Positions 62,764 to 64,000 of a stretch of DNA of 64,000 bases are shown here, piece by piece. Source of the stretch: CAYPNF01 sp964411985. GTDB lineage: Bacteria; Verrucomicrobiota; Verrucomicrobiia; Limisphaerales; J093. The notes under the pieces were generated by a model. The model saw only the letters and a program-made list of their open reading frames with translations. It had not been told where the DNA came from and did no database searches. The position numbers and the translations under genes are program-made. The number at the start of each line of letters is the position of its first letter. The first letter of the stretch is position 1. The DNA lies in assembly GCA_964411985.1 (NCBI GenBank), contig CAYPNF010000033.1:33740-97739 (forward strand), read 5' to 3'.

Positions 62764-63375
62764 TCAGGACGGCATCAAGGGAGCGTCACCGATGGCTCCC
62801 GGGATGCGCACATCCACTGCTTCCATCCCCGCGGCACGAATCGCCTCCAACCCGAGGTCAGAATCCTCGTAGGCTCGGCAGTGTTCCGGTGCCACCCCGA
62901 TCCGCTTTGCAGCCTCAAGAAAGATGTCGGGGGCTGGCTTTTGGCGATTCACATCCTCGCTGGTGACCACCGCCGCGAAATAGTGCAGGATTTCAAGACG
63001 GTTGAGTACCTCCTCAATGATTTGACGCGTGCCTCCGGAGGCGACGGCCATGGGGATTCGTCCTGCATTCTGCCGAACGACTTCCATGACTTGGTTAATC
63101 GGTTCGACTTGTTCGATCAAGGGCAGGTATTCGGACTCCTTTTCCTTGGCGATGGCAATATGATCTAGATTGAGGCCCTGTTCCACGCTGAGCATTTTCA
63201 ATATGTCGCGGGAGGGGATGCCTGCTAAGGAGTAGAACTTGGGTTCAGAGATATGAAATCCATGGCGCCGGGAAATAGTCTGCCACGCCTGCCAGTGCAT
63301 GGGCATGGTATCCGCCAGAGTGCCATCGCAATCGAATATCAGGCCCTGAATCACTCTCCTGTGGGGAACCTTCAT
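62764..63375 (-). CDS. HAD-superfamily phosphatase, beta-phosphoglucomutase-like
   Basis: 203 residues. HAD motif I is FDCDGTLADTMPMH with the nucleophile Asp near 15; motif II is AVASGG (Ser/Thr position); motif III Lys is in NRQKPAPDIFLEAAKRIG; motif IV is YEDSDLGLEAIRAAGM. The helical cap and APDIF block match the beta-phosphoglucomutase/phosphatase subfamily. Probably dephosphorylates a small sugar phosphate or other metabolite. It lies 47 bases downstream of prfA on the same strand and may be co-transcribed with it. Confidence 0.85.
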   Translation of the reverse strand: MKVPHRRVIQGLIFDCDGTLADTMPMHWQAWQTISRRHGFHISEPKFYSLAGIPSRDILKMLSVEQGLNLDHIAIAKEKESEYLPLIEQVEPINQVMEVVRQNAGRIPMAVASGGTRQIIEEVLNRLEILHYFAAVVTSEDVNRQKPAPDIFLEAAKRIGVAPEHCRAYEDSDLGLEAIRAAGMEAVDVRIPGAIGDAPLMPS

Positions 63376-63422
63376 GAAAAATGGGAAGAATAACGAAATC
63401 GAGGAACAGTCCGCCCGGAGGG

Positions 63423-64000
63423 TTATCGCAGAGCTGCCAGGCGCTCCTCCAAATCATGTGCCATCAACGGCTCGATCATCGAGTTGATATCCCCATCGAT
63501 GAACGTCGGAAGATTGTACAGGGTCAGCTCAATTCGGTGATCGGTGACCCGATTCTGGGGGAAGTTGTAAGTGCGGATTCTTTCGTTGCGCTCGCCGGTG
63601 CCGACCTGCGCTTTGCGCTGCGCTGCGTACTTGGCGTTTTCTTCGGCGACCCGCTGGTCGAGCAGACGGGATCGGAGCACCTTGAGCGCTTTGGCCCGGT
63701 TCTTCAATTGGGACCGCTCGTCCGCGCAACGCACGATCATCCCGGTCGGTTTGTGGAGAATCTGGACTGCTGAATCGGTGGTGTTGACCCCTTGTCCACC
63801 GGGACCTGACGCCCGGCAGGAGGTGATCTCGAGCTCCTCGGGTTTGACCTCCACATCCACTTCCTCGGCCTCCGGGAGGACTGCGACGGTGGAGGTGCTG
63901 GTGTGAATCCTGCCTTGGGCCTCCGTTGCGGGCACCCGCTGGACCCGGTGCACACCGCTTTCGTACTTGAGGCGCTTGTAGACATCCGACCCAATGACGC
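63423..64000 (-). CDS. prfA: peptide chain release factor 1, 3' part
   Basis: The last 192 or so codons of RF1; the gene continues past the window edge. Visible are the stop-codon-reading tripeptide in HRVQRVPATEAQGRIHTS (Pro-Ala-Thr, which distinguishes RF1 from RF2), the GGQ hydrolysis motif in ASGPGGQGVNTTDSA, and the C-terminal RTYNFPQNRVTDHRIELTLY block. It terminates translation at UAA and UAG. Nothing unusual is seen in the part present. Confidence 0.95.
   Translation of the reverse strand, partial: VIGSDVYKRLKYESGVHRVQRVPATEAQGRIHTSTSTVAVLPEAEEVDVEVKPEELEITSCRASGPGGQGVNTTDSAVQILHKPTGMIVRCADERSQLKNRAKALKVLRSRLLDQRVAEENAKYAAQRKAQVGTGERNERIRTYNFPQNRVTDHRIELTLYNLPTFIDGDINSMIEPLMAHDLEERLAALR

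Overview
The window looks like a chromosomal piece of a GC-rich member of the Verrucomicrobiota (Limisphaerales/Pedosphaera type), with a planctomycete-like lifestyle signature. The evidence is the set of families present rather than any marker phylogeny. It has several Tat-exported enzymes (Gfo/Idh/MocA oxidoreductase, GH36-like, GH5 and one unclassified protein), a PEP-CTERM protein, very long secreted beta-rich proteins whose modules end in FYRL, sulfatase / arylsulfotransferase / CotH families, and a MoxR-DUF58-BatA-DUF4175 operon. No phage, IS element, plasmid function or CRISPR array was seen.

Layout. 429-8070: a same-strand, tightly packed export cluster (SUMF1-like protein, arylsulfotransferase-like, sulfatase-like, metallophosphoesterase, second arylsulfotransferase-like), followed at 8154-9152 by decayed remnants of a second sulfatase and a CotH-type kinase. 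9399-13511: a large secreted alpha-glucuronidase-like hydrolase and a Tat-exported oxidoreductase. 13596-14549: a PHB-depolymerase/LpqC-type esterase on the minus strand, then a stretch holding a second CotH tail remnant. 15306-18976: three secreted or surface proteins (glycine-rich beta-helix with a dockerin-like tail, cohesin-like protein, P-domain PEP-CTERM protein). 19076-19162: tRNA-Leu(CAA). 19476-26015: a 2179-residue secreted multidomain protein. 26099-40829: an eight-gene operon built round MoxR, with a TPR gluzincin at its start and a caspase-like protein at its end. 40894-53388: sugar-related genes (GH36-like alpha-galactosidase, 14-repeat propeller, POT transporter, two unclassified TIM-barrel-like proteins) and Lnt. 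53639-60132: a monocistronic 1010-residue secreted protein and a two-gene glycosidase operon. 60148-64000: a GDPD-like protein with lost catalytic residues, then proC, a HAD phosphatase and the 3' part of prfA.

How it fits together: most of the window is devoted to exported proteins that handle polysaccharides, sulfate esters and phosphate esters, or that decorate the cell surface. The best candidate for an undescribed system is the 429-9152 cluster. Its members share unusual Arg/Gly/Pro-rich tails or linkers, combine sulfate-transfer, sulfatase, phosphatase and (now decayed) kinase folds, and include a SUMF1 protein and a sulfatase that both depart from the textbook active sites.
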